Source: Maribacter zhoushanensis
GTDB lineage: Bacteria; Bacteroidota; Bacteroidia; Flavobacteriales; Flavobacteriaceae
DNA length: 64,000 nt
Assembly: GCF_029350975.1 (NCBI RefSeq)
Contig: NZ_JARKMR010000002.1
Span: forward strand, 434,001 to 498,000
Reading direction: 5' to 3'
Under the pieces are notes generated by a model. The model worked only from the letters and a program-made list of their open reading frames with translations. It was not told the DNA's origin and searched no databases. Position 1 is the stretch's first letter, and every line of letters begins with the position of its first letter. The translations under genes and the position numbers were made by a program. Positions 18,441 through 27,900 of the stretch are shown one piece after another.

Positions 18441-19268
18441 CTAGTCCGTTAAATGAATTTCTGGAAGTTTGTTTTTCACCTTTCTAAAATCTGGTGAATA
18501 ATATACGTGAAAACGCATTGCCCAACTTTGTTTAAAATATCCTCCATTGGTTAAATCTTGTCCTTGAGAATACATGGCACCGGCAGCAACGGTTAGTCTA
18601 GGCGTTAAAATATATCCTAGGGTCGTGGTTAAACGTAAATCTTCCATGGGGCTAGCAACTACCGCTTTTCCACTTTGCATTATCAATTCTGCTTCTGGAG
18701 CAACATAAAAGGTCTTAGGTTTAAGCTTGTGGTTGTTCAATGGAATCTTCATTCTGAACATATATCTCCATCTATTTCTGAAAATGTACTCACTATTCTC
18801 CACAAAACTTTGCGTCCATCTATGTTCAATACGTATACGGTGATAAATCATCATACTAGCAAGAGATTGTGCAAACTGATATTGATGCCAAATACGCCAC
18901 TCTGGTACTAGATTACGGTCCGTAGAAGCTTCATCTGTATTGAAATTAAGTCTCAAAACCCCGCCTAATCTCACATTAAAATATTTGGAATGAATATACC
19001 CTATTGCATGTCTGTTATAAACTTGTGCAACCTGACCAAAAAATGGAGTAGCTTCTGTTTCCTCTAATCTAAGATGTGTTTGGGCGTCCCAAAATAGGCG
19101 CTTACTTATTCTAATATTACCATAAGTATTGATCCAGGTTTTGGTACCTAAATCCTTATACTTTGAATATTCTGGCAATTCAACAACTTCTTTTTCCTGC
19201 GCCGTTATTTGAAAAGCAAGAAAAATTAAGAATACCAGGTTGACGAAATATGTACGAAACGTTTTCAT
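18441..19268 (-). CDS. DUF2490 outer-membrane beta-barrel protein
   Basis: 275 residues with a signal peptide (cleavage near TAQ, residue 23). The body consists of alternating amphipathic strands with many aromatic and Arg residues (RRFLW, RIWHQYQFAQ, RIRIEHRW, FRNRWRYMFRMKIPL) and closes with strand-like AMRFHVYYSPDF. This is the pattern of DUF2490, small outer-membrane barrels of Bacteroidota with unknown transport role. It begins 3 bases after the stop of the upstream gene, so it is translated from the same message. Confidence 0.82.
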   Translation of the reverse strand: MKTFRTYFVNLVFLIFLAFQITAQEKEVVELPEYSKYKDLGTKTWINTYGNIRISKRLFWDAQTHLRLEETEATPFFGQVAQVYNRHAIGYIHSKYFNVRLGGVLRLNFNTDEASTDRNLVPEWRIWHQYQFAQSLASMMIYHRIRIEHRWTQSFVENSEYIFRNRWRYMFRMKIPLNNHKLKPKTFYVAPEAELIMQSGKAVVASPMEDLRLTTTLGYILTPRLTVAAGAMYSQGQDLTNGGYFKQSWAMRFHVYYSPDFRKVKNKLPEIHLTD

Positions 19269-19271
19269 AGG

Positions 19272-21230
19272 CTATTGCTTTGTAGTGTTTTGTACATTCA
19301 ACAATTCTAATATGGCAACGGGGTCTTTTTCTTTTTTCAGTTTCCGTTCCAGTTTTTTGGTGTCTTTATCTTTCAGTTCTAAAACTTTGGTATGAGTGGC
19401 ATTAATAGTATCATTTAAAGCACCTACAGAATCACAAGATAAATGCTGCGCTATTTCATCTAAAAAGTAAGGCTCTAAAATTTTGGAGTAAGCTGATGTA
19501 ATTTTCTTTTTAATATCCTCATCCATTAGAGTTGCCATAAACGGATTCCAAATTCGATCAGTATAACTTTCTTCTATGGTAGTTTTATATTGTGGCAATT
19601 GGGAAAACGTAAAAGATAAAGCATTTAAGTTCTCTAAACACTTAACGGTGTTTCTAGCTTCCGTTAATCTGTTTTTGGCAGATTTCACTTTTGAGTAATC
19701 GTTCAAAGTAGTACTGGCAAAAGACTTAATTTTTTGTAACGATTTGGCATATTTTAACGGAATACTATCGTTTATAGCTTCAATAAAAGTTACCAATGAA
19801 TCGTTCTGCACAATGATTTCTTCTTCTAGGCTTGCCAATTCATTTTGCCTTTTTTCATGTGCTAGGGTCTCTTTTACCTCGTTGGCAATTGCTTGAATAC
19901 CGTCATAACCCATTTTAGCAACGGCCTCAATATTTTCTAGGTTAGAGTTTGTAGAATTGGTCAGTACTGAAGACGGAATTGAATACGATTTAGATGATTC
20001 AACACTATCAATTTGCATTTTAATATCCACTTTAGATTCTGGCATTCCTGCTGGAAAAACATGGCTTATTAGCTGCTGGCGCGATGTGTATTCCAAAATA
20101 CCCAAAGAATCATAACTTACAATTTCTTGAATGGGTTTAAGAAAATTTTCTTTTAAATGAAGTACTGTATTGTATTGATATGCCGTCTGTACATCAGACA
20201 GCTTTAGTATGTTCAGTTGCGAGTTATGTAATATAGATTCGCTTAATGCATTTGCTTTTTTGTAATAGGCTACAATGCTATCTACCTTTGATTCATCTAA
20301 AGAATCTAAAGGGTAGTATGGTACCTTAACTTTAAACTCAGGAAGAAATTCAGATTTTCCAAGCTCAGATAAAATGTCATCAACTTCTTGATAACGTGCT
20401 GCATTCTGTTTTAGAAGCTCTGGTAAACTATTATGATGTAGAATATCAACATCTACTTGAGAAAGTTGAATTTCCAAAGCTTTAATGTAGCCGGCGTCAA
20501 GATTGATCACCTTTGTTTTACCGTTATAAGCTTTGTAAGCATTTATAGTTTTATGGTCATTGTCATCATCTACTCTGATAGATTGTAGAATTCCATCTTT
20601 AAAATACCAGCTTTCAGATTGGTCCATTCCGTTTGTTGGAAATAACGACCACTCATCATGCGCTAAGCCATCTCTTAAAAACCTACCAACAAGTGTATAG
20701 TTTTCATTATTTATACTAAAGTTCTGTTGTGGAACACCGTTATCAAAAGAAACAATACTTTTAAATAACGTACTAGATATTTCAGAGTCATCAATCTTTT
20801 CTTCTAAAATGGTCCATTTACCATTAGGTTTGCCCATTTGAATTTTTCCGCTAGCGGATTTTTGAATTCCACTAACAAGAACACGGTATTGGTAATCTAT
20901 AACTTCGGACTGACTTTTGGAGTTAAATTCCCCAAATTGAAATTTCCATGGTCCGTTTGCAGTACCGTCAACAAAAGCACCTTTAAATTGAAACGAATAG
21001 TCTTGTTTCTGTAAAAGCTCTTGAAGATTGGAACGCAGAACCGTAAAATCTCCATGAAGAACAGTATCGTTATCAACAAGCTTATAAGAATATGTTGCCT
21101 TACCGTTATACTTTCCTATTTGCAGAGGTCCGTTGTAGGTTTGTGTTTCTTGAGCACTCATTGGAATAGAAATTCCGATGATGATAAATGCAAGAAATTG
21201 TAGTAATACTTTGATAGTTAGCCTAATCAT
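19272..21230 (-). CDS. Exported protein with MORN-like N-terminal repeats
   Basis: 652 residues; signal peptide cleaved near SAQE (residue 26). The first 230 residues contain several G-x-x-N/DG-x-W-x-F units (GKYNGKATYSY, GTANGPWKFQFGE, GKPNGKWTILEE, GLAHDEWSLF, ESWYFKDGILQ), the pattern of MORN_2-type repeats. The remaining part is long, helical and rich in Glu/Lys/Ser without recognised domains, ending in a Lys-rich coiled coil. The function is unknown. It is first in an operon with DUF2490 and another MORN protein. Confidence 0.78.
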   Translation of the reverse strand: MIRLTIKVLLQFLAFIIIGISIPMSAQETQTYNGPLQIGKYNGKATYSYKLVDNDTVLHGDFTVLRSNLQELLQKQDYSFQFKGAFVDGTANGPWKFQFGEFNSKSQSEVIDYQYRVLVSGIQKSASGKIQMGKPNGKWTILEEKIDDSEISSTLFKSIVSFDNGVPQQNFSINNENYTLVGRFLRDGLAHDEWSLFPTNGMDQSESWYFKDGILQSIRVDDDNDHKTINAYKAYNGKTKVINLDAGYIKALEIQLSQVDVDILHHNSLPELLKQNAARYQEVDDILSELGKSEFLPEFKVKVPYYPLDSLDESKVDSIVAYYKKANALSESILHNSQLNILKLSDVQTAYQYNTVLHLKENFLKPIQEIVSYDSLGILEYTSRQQLISHVFPAGMPESKVDIKMQIDSVESSKSYSIPSSVLTNSTNSNLENIEAVAKMGYDGIQAIANEVKETLAHEKRQNELASLEEEIIVQNDSLVTFIEAINDSIPLKYAKSLQKIKSFASTTLNDYSKVKSAKNRLTEARNTVKCLENLNALSFTFSQLPQYKTTIEESYTDRIWNPFMATLMDEDIKKKITSAYSKILEPYFLDEIAQHLSCDSVGALNDTINATHTKVLELKDKDTKKLERKLKKEKDPVAILELLNVQNTTKQ

Positions 21231-21351
21231 GCCGCAAAAAAACGAAAATAGATTCAGACTAGTAAATTAGAAACGTATAAATTTTAACTATTTATTAAAC
21301 GTTTCTAAACAATTGAGAATGAAGCAATAAAAACATTTAAACGTTGTGATA

Positions 21352-22905
21352 TTACCAATCAATTGGGAAGTAATCCTTTAAAAATTTACCACACCAATGC
21401 TTTCCAGTATTAATACCGTCAAATAATGGATCCATAACTCTTGCTGCACCATCCACGATATCTAAAGGAGGCTGAAAATCGTGAACTTCTTGTTTCTTTT
21501 TAGCTAATTCAGCAGGGTCTTCATCTGTAACCCAACCTGTATCAACTGCATTCATAAAGATTCCGTCTTTAGCCAATTCTCCTGCAGCGGTATGGGTTAA
21601 CATATTTAATGCAGCTTTGGCCATATTTGTATGTGGATGGCGAGATTCTTTAAAGAAACGATGGAATTTACCCTCCATTGCAGTAACATTAATAATGTGT
21701 TTCTGACCTGTATTTTCTTTTTTCATCAATTCTGCCAAACGATTACAAAGCACAAACGGAGCAACAGAATTTACTAACTGAACTTCGATCATTTCAGTAG
21801 TTTCTATTTCACCTAATTTTAAACGCCAGCTATTGGTCTTACGTAAATCTACCTGTTGTAAATCGGCATCTAATTCCCCTGTTGGGAAAACTTCTTGCGC
21901 TACCAATGCATTGTCAAAGCTATATGGAATTTGAGAAAGCTTTGCAGAAGCCCTAATACCAATACCCGGTTCAGGACCATGCCATGTTACCGGCATATTT
22001 TGGTTAGGCGATGCTTGCTTACTAAATCCTTTTAACTCCTGAAGACAACTCTCATGATCACTTAATACCATTTGCGCAAACTTAGGTAGTGAAGAAATTT
22101 CTTTTTCTTCATTTTCCATTAAGTGATGGTAAAATCCTGAAGGTCTACGAACCGTTTGTGCGGCATTGTTTATTAAGATGTCTAATTTATCATATTGCTG
22201 TTCTATGAAGTTGCAGAATATTTCAACGCTGGGTATATGCCTTAAATCTAAACCATGAATTTTAAGGCGGTGCCCCCACTCCATAAAATCTTCCTCCTTA
22301 GAAAAACGAAGCGCAGAATCTACAGGAAAACGAGTAGTAGCAATAACCGTTGCTCCACCACGAAGCAACATTAAAGTTATATGGTAACCAATTTTTAAAC
22401 GAGAACCAGTTATAACGGCAACCTGTCCTTTAACATTGGCGTTTTGAAATCTTTTTGCATAATTAAAATCACCACAATCACTACACATGGTGTCATAAAA
22501 ATGGTGAAGCTTGGTGAATTCAGCTTTACAAACGTAGCAATTACGTGGCGTAGTAAGTTCAGGTAAATCTTTGCTGGCTAACTCTGCAGCTGGTAATAAT
22601 TTTGGCGCAACAAAAACATGTGCTTCACGGGCACTACGAATTCCGGTTTCTTTACGAGCATGTTTATCACGAACCGCTTGCTTTCTTTTTTCGTTACGTT
22701 TGGCATCTTTAACCCTTCTGGCAAACTCTTGCTTGCTAGGTCTAGATAACTGACCGGCAGCTTTAATCAAGGCAATTCTTCTATCTTCAGGTATTTCAAA
22801 AATCTGGTTGGTATCCGTAACCAAACGATTTAAAATTTCAATACAACTTTCAATCTCGTTTAGATCGATATCAGTTTCGTTCTCGTGTTGTTTATCCTTC
22901 ATCAT
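21352..22905 (-). CDS. Zinc-ribbon plus SDR-fold oxidoreductase-like protein
   Basis: 517 residues, cytoplasmic. Residues 1-115 are helical and Arg/Lys-rich. A four-cysteine zinc ribbon follows (C123, C126, C141, C144). The Rossmann domain begins with the nucleotide motif TGSRLKIG (166-173), with NNAAQ at 247-251 and an unusual insertion of about 120 residues (255-375) before the next core strand. The position of the catalytic Tyr of the YxxxK motif is Thr426 (TNMAK430), so normal SDR chemistry is doubtful. It may bind NAD(P) without being a standard dehydrogenase. It starts 33 bases after the helicase-side gap and is probably transcribed alone. Confidence 0.8.
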   Translation of the reverse strand: MMKDKQHENETDIDLNEIESCIEILNRLVTDTNQIFEIPEDRRIALIKAAGQLSRPSKQEFARRVKDAKRNEKRKQAVRDKHARKETGIRSAREAHVFVAPKLLPAAELASKDLPELTTPRNCYVCKAEFTKLHHFYDTMCSDCGDFNYAKRFQNANVKGQVAVITGSRLKIGYHITLMLLRGGATVIATTRFPVDSALRFSKEEDFMEWGHRLKIHGLDLRHIPSVEIFCNFIEQQYDKLDILINNAAQTVRRPSGFYHHLMENEEKEISSLPKFAQMVLSDHESCLQELKGFSKQASPNQNMPVTWHGPEPGIGIRASAKLSQIPYSFDNALVAQEVFPTGELDADLQQVDLRKTNSWRLKLGEIETTEMIEVQLVNSVAPFVLCNRLAELMKKENTGQKHIINVTAMEGKFHRFFKESRHPHTNMAKAALNMLTHTAAGELAKDGIFMNAVDTGWVTDEDPAELAKKKQEVHDFQPPLDIVDGAARVMDPLFDGINTGKHWCGKFLKDYFPIDW

Positions 22906-22920
22906 ATTACCTTAAGAGGG

Positions 22921-22928
22921 CAAAAATA
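22921..22928 (-). promoter_or_regulatory. Minus-7 box (TATTTTTG on minus strand) before the zinc-ribbon SDR
   Basis: Perfect TAnnTTTG match on the minus strand, 16 bases before the ATG. It would give a very short leader, so confidence is low. Confidence 0.3.
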
Positions 22929-22938
22929 CTAACTATGG

Positions 22939-24240
22939 TTAAAGTACGGTAATGCGCACTTTTTTCTTTTTTAAACGCGAATTGTTCAGCTCATTTACAA
23001 GTTGGTCAGATTTACTCTTGGGTACGGCTACAAAAGCACAATCTTGCTTAAGCTCAATAGCCCCTAATTCGTCTCTGTTTAGACCACCTTGCTTAAAAAA
23101 AAGCCCGGCAATATCACCTTTAGATATTTTATCTTTTCTTCCACCAGAAATAAACAAGGTTTCCCAAAGAGGGTCTCCTAGCCTCTTCGTTTTTCCAATA
23201 TTTATTCCCTCGGATTTTTTTATAAACTCTGGTAAAGATTCTTTATCCCATTGTAAAACATAGGCTGTACCAGTTTCATTTACACGGGCAGTTCTACCAT
23301 TACGATGGGTAAACTCTTCAATACGATGTGGTAATTCGTAATGAATAATGAACTTTAATTCAGGGATGTCTATTCCCCTAGCAGCTAAATCTGTAGCAAT
23401 TAATATACGACTGCTGCCGTTTCTGAATTTAATTAAAGCACGTTCACGTTCTTTCTGTTCCATGCCACCGGAAAAACACTCATGCTGTATATGTTTATTA
23501 CTTAAATAATCACTAACACTTTCAATACTATCCTTGAAGTTGCAAAAGATAATGCCTGGCTCTTCCCCTATATATTTCAATAGTTGCACAAGCGTTTTTA
23601 GCTTGTCTTTATCTTCTGAAATTACGGTGCTGATGGTAAGTTGTGATGGCGTATCCTTTTTAAGGAAATTTACGCGCTTCGGGTTTTCTAAACCAACAAA
23701 TTTGGGAATCTTGACACCTTCTGTCGCAGAAGTGAGAATTCGTTTTTTAAGATGAGGAAGTTCTGCTAGAATTTCACTCATTTCTTCTTCAAAGCCAACT
23801 TCTAATGACTTATCAAACTCATCAAGAACTAATGTTTTAATATGGTCTTTGGTGAAACGATCAGCCATAAAATGGTCTAAAATTCTACCGGGTGTACCAA
23901 TTAAAATAGCAGGAGTATGCTTTAGTTCTATTTTATCTTTTGACATTGATCTACCGCCATAAATGGCATTCACCTTAAAACCAGTACCCATATTACGAAT
24001 AACCTGTTCTATTTGAATTGCCAATTCTCTGGAGGGAACCAATATCAATGCCTGAACTTCAGGATTATTATGGTCTAAAAATTCTAAAACCGGTAAAAGA
24101 AAAGCTAACGTTTTTCCTGTACCGGTTGGAGATAATAATATGGTATTGTTTGATGAAGAGATGGTGTCTAATGCACTCACTTGCATCGGGTTCAACGCAT
24201 CAATATTCAATTTTGATAAAATCTCTTGTTGATTTTTCAT
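22939..24240 (-). CDS. DbpA-like DEAD-box ATP-dependent RNA helicase
   Basis: 433 residues. Motifs are in order: Q-motif region (LNPMQVSAL), Walker A SPTGTGKT, PSRELA, TPGR, DEFD in place of DEAD, SAT, then the second RecA domain with IIFCNF, LIATDLAARGID and HRNGRTAR. The C-terminal 75 residues match the RNA-binding domain of DbpA/SrmB-type helicases (GDIAGLFFKQGGL...CAFVAVPKSKSDQLVNEL). The likely role is ribosome assembly at 23S rRNA, by analogy with DbpA; this assignment is from the C-terminal domain and is not tested here. The J-domain gene ends 29 bases before its start. Confidence 0.9.
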   Translation of the reverse strand: MKNQQEILSKLNIDALNPMQVSALDTISSSNNTILLSPTGTGKTLAFLLPVLEFLDHNNPEVQALILVPSRELAIQIEQVIRNMGTGFKVNAIYGGRSMSKDKIELKHTPAILIGTPGRILDHFMADRFTKDHIKTLVLDEFDKSLEVGFEEEMSEILAELPHLKKRILTSATEGVKIPKFVGLENPKRVNFLKKDTPSQLTISTVISEDKDKLKTLVQLLKYIGEEPGIIFCNFKDSIESVSDYLSNKHIQHECFSGGMEQKERERALIKFRNGSSRILIATDLAARGIDIPELKFIIHYELPHRIEEFTHRNGRTARVNETGTAYVLQWDKESLPEFIKKSEGINIGKTKRLGDPLWETLFISGGRKDKISKGDIAGLFFKQGGLNRDELGAIELKQDCAFVAVPKSKSDQLVNELNNSRLKKKKVRITVL

Positions 24241-24269
24241 GCGTTTCTTATTACCATTTAATTATACGA

Positions 24270-24716
24270 TTATGCTTCTTGAAGCTCTCGTTTAGATTTT
24301 CTGTAAAGGTAATTTGGGAATATTGTTCTTTTTGCAAATCTGTTCAACTTATTAGCGTTGATCATTTTTTGAAAAATTGGTTTCGTTACACCGAAATATT
24401 CATAAGTAGCACCATCAACAAAGGTTACTTCTAAAACCAAACCGTTATGCTGAAAATCTGCAATACCAGATAAAACTGATAGATTATATTCTTCTTTGTT
24501 GGCTTCTTTAGTTTCAGGAGCAATACTTACTAGAAAGTGGTAACCGTCAATTATACGACGACTTTGAACCTCTGCTTCTTCTTTTTTCTCATCACCGTCT
24601 TGAAATTTGTCTGGGTGCCATTCCTTTACCAAACCTCTATATGTAGACTTAAGTGCCTTGAGTTCAATTTCTTTCTCAACCCCAAAGAGTTTCTTGTATT
24701 CATTAATACGCTTCAT
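24270..24716 (-). CDS. J-domain protein with C-terminal KTSC domain
   Basis: 148 residues from the ATG at 24716; a TTG 24 bases upstream adds no conserved sequence. The N-terminal half is a J domain with the HPD motif (WHPDKF) needed to stimulate DnaK ATPase. The C-terminal part matches KTSC (VLEVTFVDGATYEYFGVTKPIFQKMINA...FPNYLYRK), a small domain usually found with nucleic-acid or nucleotide functions. This J-KTSC fusion is common in flavobacteria; its client is unknown. It is transcribed towards the RNA helicase gene. Confidence 0.88.
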   Translation of the reverse strand: MKRINEYKKLFGVEKEIELKALKSTYRGLVKEWHPDKFQDGDEKKEEAEVQSRRIIDGYHFLVSIAPETKEANKEEYNLSVLSGIADFQHNGLVLEVTFVDGATYEYFGVTKPIFQKMINANKLNRFAKRTIFPNYLYRKSKRELQEA

Positions 24717-24737
24717 AATGCAGCTTTTTTGCGGGTG

Positions 24738-24745
24738 CAAAACTA
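24738..24745 (-). promoter_or_regulatory. Minus-7 box (TAGTTTTG on minus strand) before the J-domain gene
   Basis: Perfect TAnnTTTG match on the minus strand, 22 bases upstream of the chosen ATG, supporting that start. Confidence 0.4.
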
Positions 24746-24798
24746 CATCTTTATTTTGACGTGAAAGCTTGAAATTCAGTAATAAAAGAAAATAATCA

Positions 24799-24853
24799 CT
24801 TGATGATCAAGATTTAAAAGCTTTGATGCCTTCCATACGGTCAGCCAGGCATC
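24799..24853. repeat. Two inverted repeats downstream of the large ATPase gene
   Basis: A 13-base palindrome (CTTGATGATCAAG, 24799-24811) and a 7-bp inverted repeat (GATGCCT/AGGCATC, 24825-24853) sit between the ATPase stop and the J-domain promoter. Neither has a clear T-run. Confidence 0.45.
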
Positions 24854-24925
24854 GAATTGTATATAAATTTTAAATCAATGATTCGCAAGCGTGTATTGAG
24901 CTTGTTTGCTAACGGTAATCATTTG

Positions 24926-27900
24926 TTACTCATTTCTAAGACCTTTTTCAAGTACAGACTTAATACCTGCAAGATTTTCAGAAAACTCCATCATCTGTGA
25001 AAGTACTTGAGCCATTTCATTGGCATTACTAAATCCTTTTAGCTTATTGTTTTTGACAAATTGTTCTTTTATAGCGCTCCAACGAGAATCCTCTTCAGTC
25101 GTTAGGTTGCCAATAAGTTCATTGTATTTTAATAAGTTGGCTTCAGCAGAACCGGTTAACGTCTGGGCTTCATTTTCATAATGTGAACGCAAAAGCGTAT
25201 TTAACTCTCTTTCGTTCATTATAGGTACGATCTGTGCAACCAATTTATTCATATCTCTATAAGACCCTTGAAGTTTGAACGAAGGCTCTGTTCTGTATTC
25301 ATCTTGCATAGCTGCACTTTTAATGTACGTAGCGTTTACCTTCAGCAATACATCTCTTACCCTAAGTACTTTTTCAAGTACCTTTTTGTATTCCTCTACT
25401 TCTTGACTAGAGTGATTACCTATTAGTTGCCCTTCATCAGACTTTGATTCAATTTGTTCAACTAGGGTATAAACATCGTCAAATTCTTTACTTGCCAATT
25501 GTTGTAAAATAGGATTTGCGGTAAGTGAATTTTCTACTAAACTTAATCTAAATAAATGTTCTGTTTCACCAATAATATCACCAAGGTTGTAAATATCTGC
25601 ACGGTTGGCCAACATATCTGGAATCTGGAATTTCTCTCCACTTTCCGTATATGGGTTACCTGCCATAATTACACAGAATTTTTTACCACGTAAATCATAC
25701 GTTTTTGGTTGCCCTTCGTAAACACCTTCTATTTTACGTGTACCATCTGATAGGGAAATGAATTTCTGAAGAAACTCTGGATTACAATGTTGAATATCAT
25801 CAATATATAGCATGACATTATTGCCCATTTCAAAAGCAAGATTCAGCTTTTTAAGTTCTTCTCTTGCGGCACTATTCATGGCAGAAGCAGGATCAACATT
25901 GGTTACTTCATGACCAATTGCAGGACCATTGATTTTGACGAATATTAAACCTAGTCGATTGGCAATATATTCCATCAAAGTAGTTTTACCGTAACCTGGT
26001 GGAGATATTAAAAGTAACATACCCATTCTGTCTGTACGTTTGTTAGCCCCTACCGTGCCTAATTGCTTCGCTAGATTATTTCCAAAAATTGGAAGATACA
26101 CTTCATCAATTAACTTATTTCGAACAAAAGAAGTAAGTACTCTTGGTTTAAATTCTTCTAGTTTTAAATCGGTTTTTAATTTCTCTGTAATATCTAGTTT
26201 GGTCTTTTTGAACTTTAAAAATGCTGGTACTTCGTCTAATACAAATAAGTTTAATCTAGATACAAAATCATGGTAGTTAAATGAATAGACACCTTCAACT
26301 ATAGTACCATGAGAACCTCTAAGATCTTTTAAAACCTCGTTAGGTGAAACAGCCTTGATTTTTGAAGCAGATTCATCTCTGAATAAAAGCGCAGATACAA
26401 TTTCATTTTCATATCTATTAAGATTGATGGAGGTATCTACATCTTTTTTAGATTTTAAAAACGCCCCTACCCACTGTTTTGCCAACCTTACTTTAGTTTC
26501 AAGGTCACCGGCATCTTCAACACTTTTCTTAAACTTCAGATCCGCTTGTTGAGACTTTAAAAGTTTAAAAAATTCATCTTTCAGTTGAATAGCAAAACTG
26601 CTGAATACAAACTCTGAGTCAGATTTCAATTCTTCAAACAAATACTCGGCAATATCTGTACTCAAAACTGCATCAAAAAGTTTCGTTTCTTCTGCGAAAC
26701 CTTCTATTTTATATGTTAACTCTTCAATTATTGAAGCATACTCTTTAGATTCAGGAAAGTATTGTAAAACCTCACCTGCAGATTTTAAACCTTTATCCAG
26801 CTCATTTCTAACATCGTCCTCTAAATCATTCCAAAAAAATTGAGCATATCCTCTTATTTCCGGTCGATAAGTAAGCAAGTCTAATTCATGATGTTTATGT
26901 ACTAAGAGTTTTAGTATGCGCGAAGCATCTACATCATGAACACCCTTAATATAACCTTCGGAATAATCATTTCTACTTTGTTCTTGAACAAGTTTCAACA
27001 ACTCTTCATCACTTAAAGGAAGTAAATCTTCTTCTGTGAATTTTGAAAATAATTTATAGGCTAAATATGCGGCACGATAAATATCATCTGTTTCTGAAAC
27101 GTACTCTTGATTCCATAAGTGCCTGTTCTTTACAAATTCTTCATTGTTCAGAACCTTATAAAAATCAGTGCCCGTTAAATGATAGTTTAGTTCGTTATCA
27201 TGAAAAACAATGGTTAAGTCTAACTGCTGCTTGTTGACTCCAAATTTATGTTTTCCCAATCTAATAACACTGTCACCGTCTTCGTAGAGATCTAATTTGT
27301 CCTTTAATTTTCTAAGAGCGTCTTCTCTAGCGGTCTTTAATTGGGTTTCAATTTCTTCGGCTTTACCGCTATCATCGAGCTCTTGTAATTGCGCAATGAT
27401 ATCTCGAAGTTTATTGATCATTAAATCTGAAGCAAAATAACCGTTGATTTCTACTGCAGAATTAAAACTCTGTGCCTTTTTTTGAACCCCTTTTAATATT
27501 CTACTAGAAGCGTTGGCCAGCGCACTAGACTTTTTATTTCTTTTTTCGATTAAAGAGTTTTTTCTAGCATCAAAAGCAGCGTAGACTTCTTCTCTTTTTT
27601 CAATAATGGTTTCAATAAATTCTTCAAAATCAGTGAACTTACCTTCTAGCTCCTCTAATTGAATAGATGTTTTGGTTTGGTATTCATCACACTTTTCTGG
27701 TGTAGACGCCATATCCAAGTAATTGATGATACTTTGATCGATCAATTTTAGTTGTGCGGCAAATTCAGCTTTGGCTTCAGAAATACCAAGAGAGTTTCTC
27801 TTGTTTTTCAATGCAGCCTTAAGCTCGTTTATGGTTGAGAAAATCAATGAAATATCATCGATTATTTTTGTGGAATGAGCCGTATCCTCAATCTCTAAAT

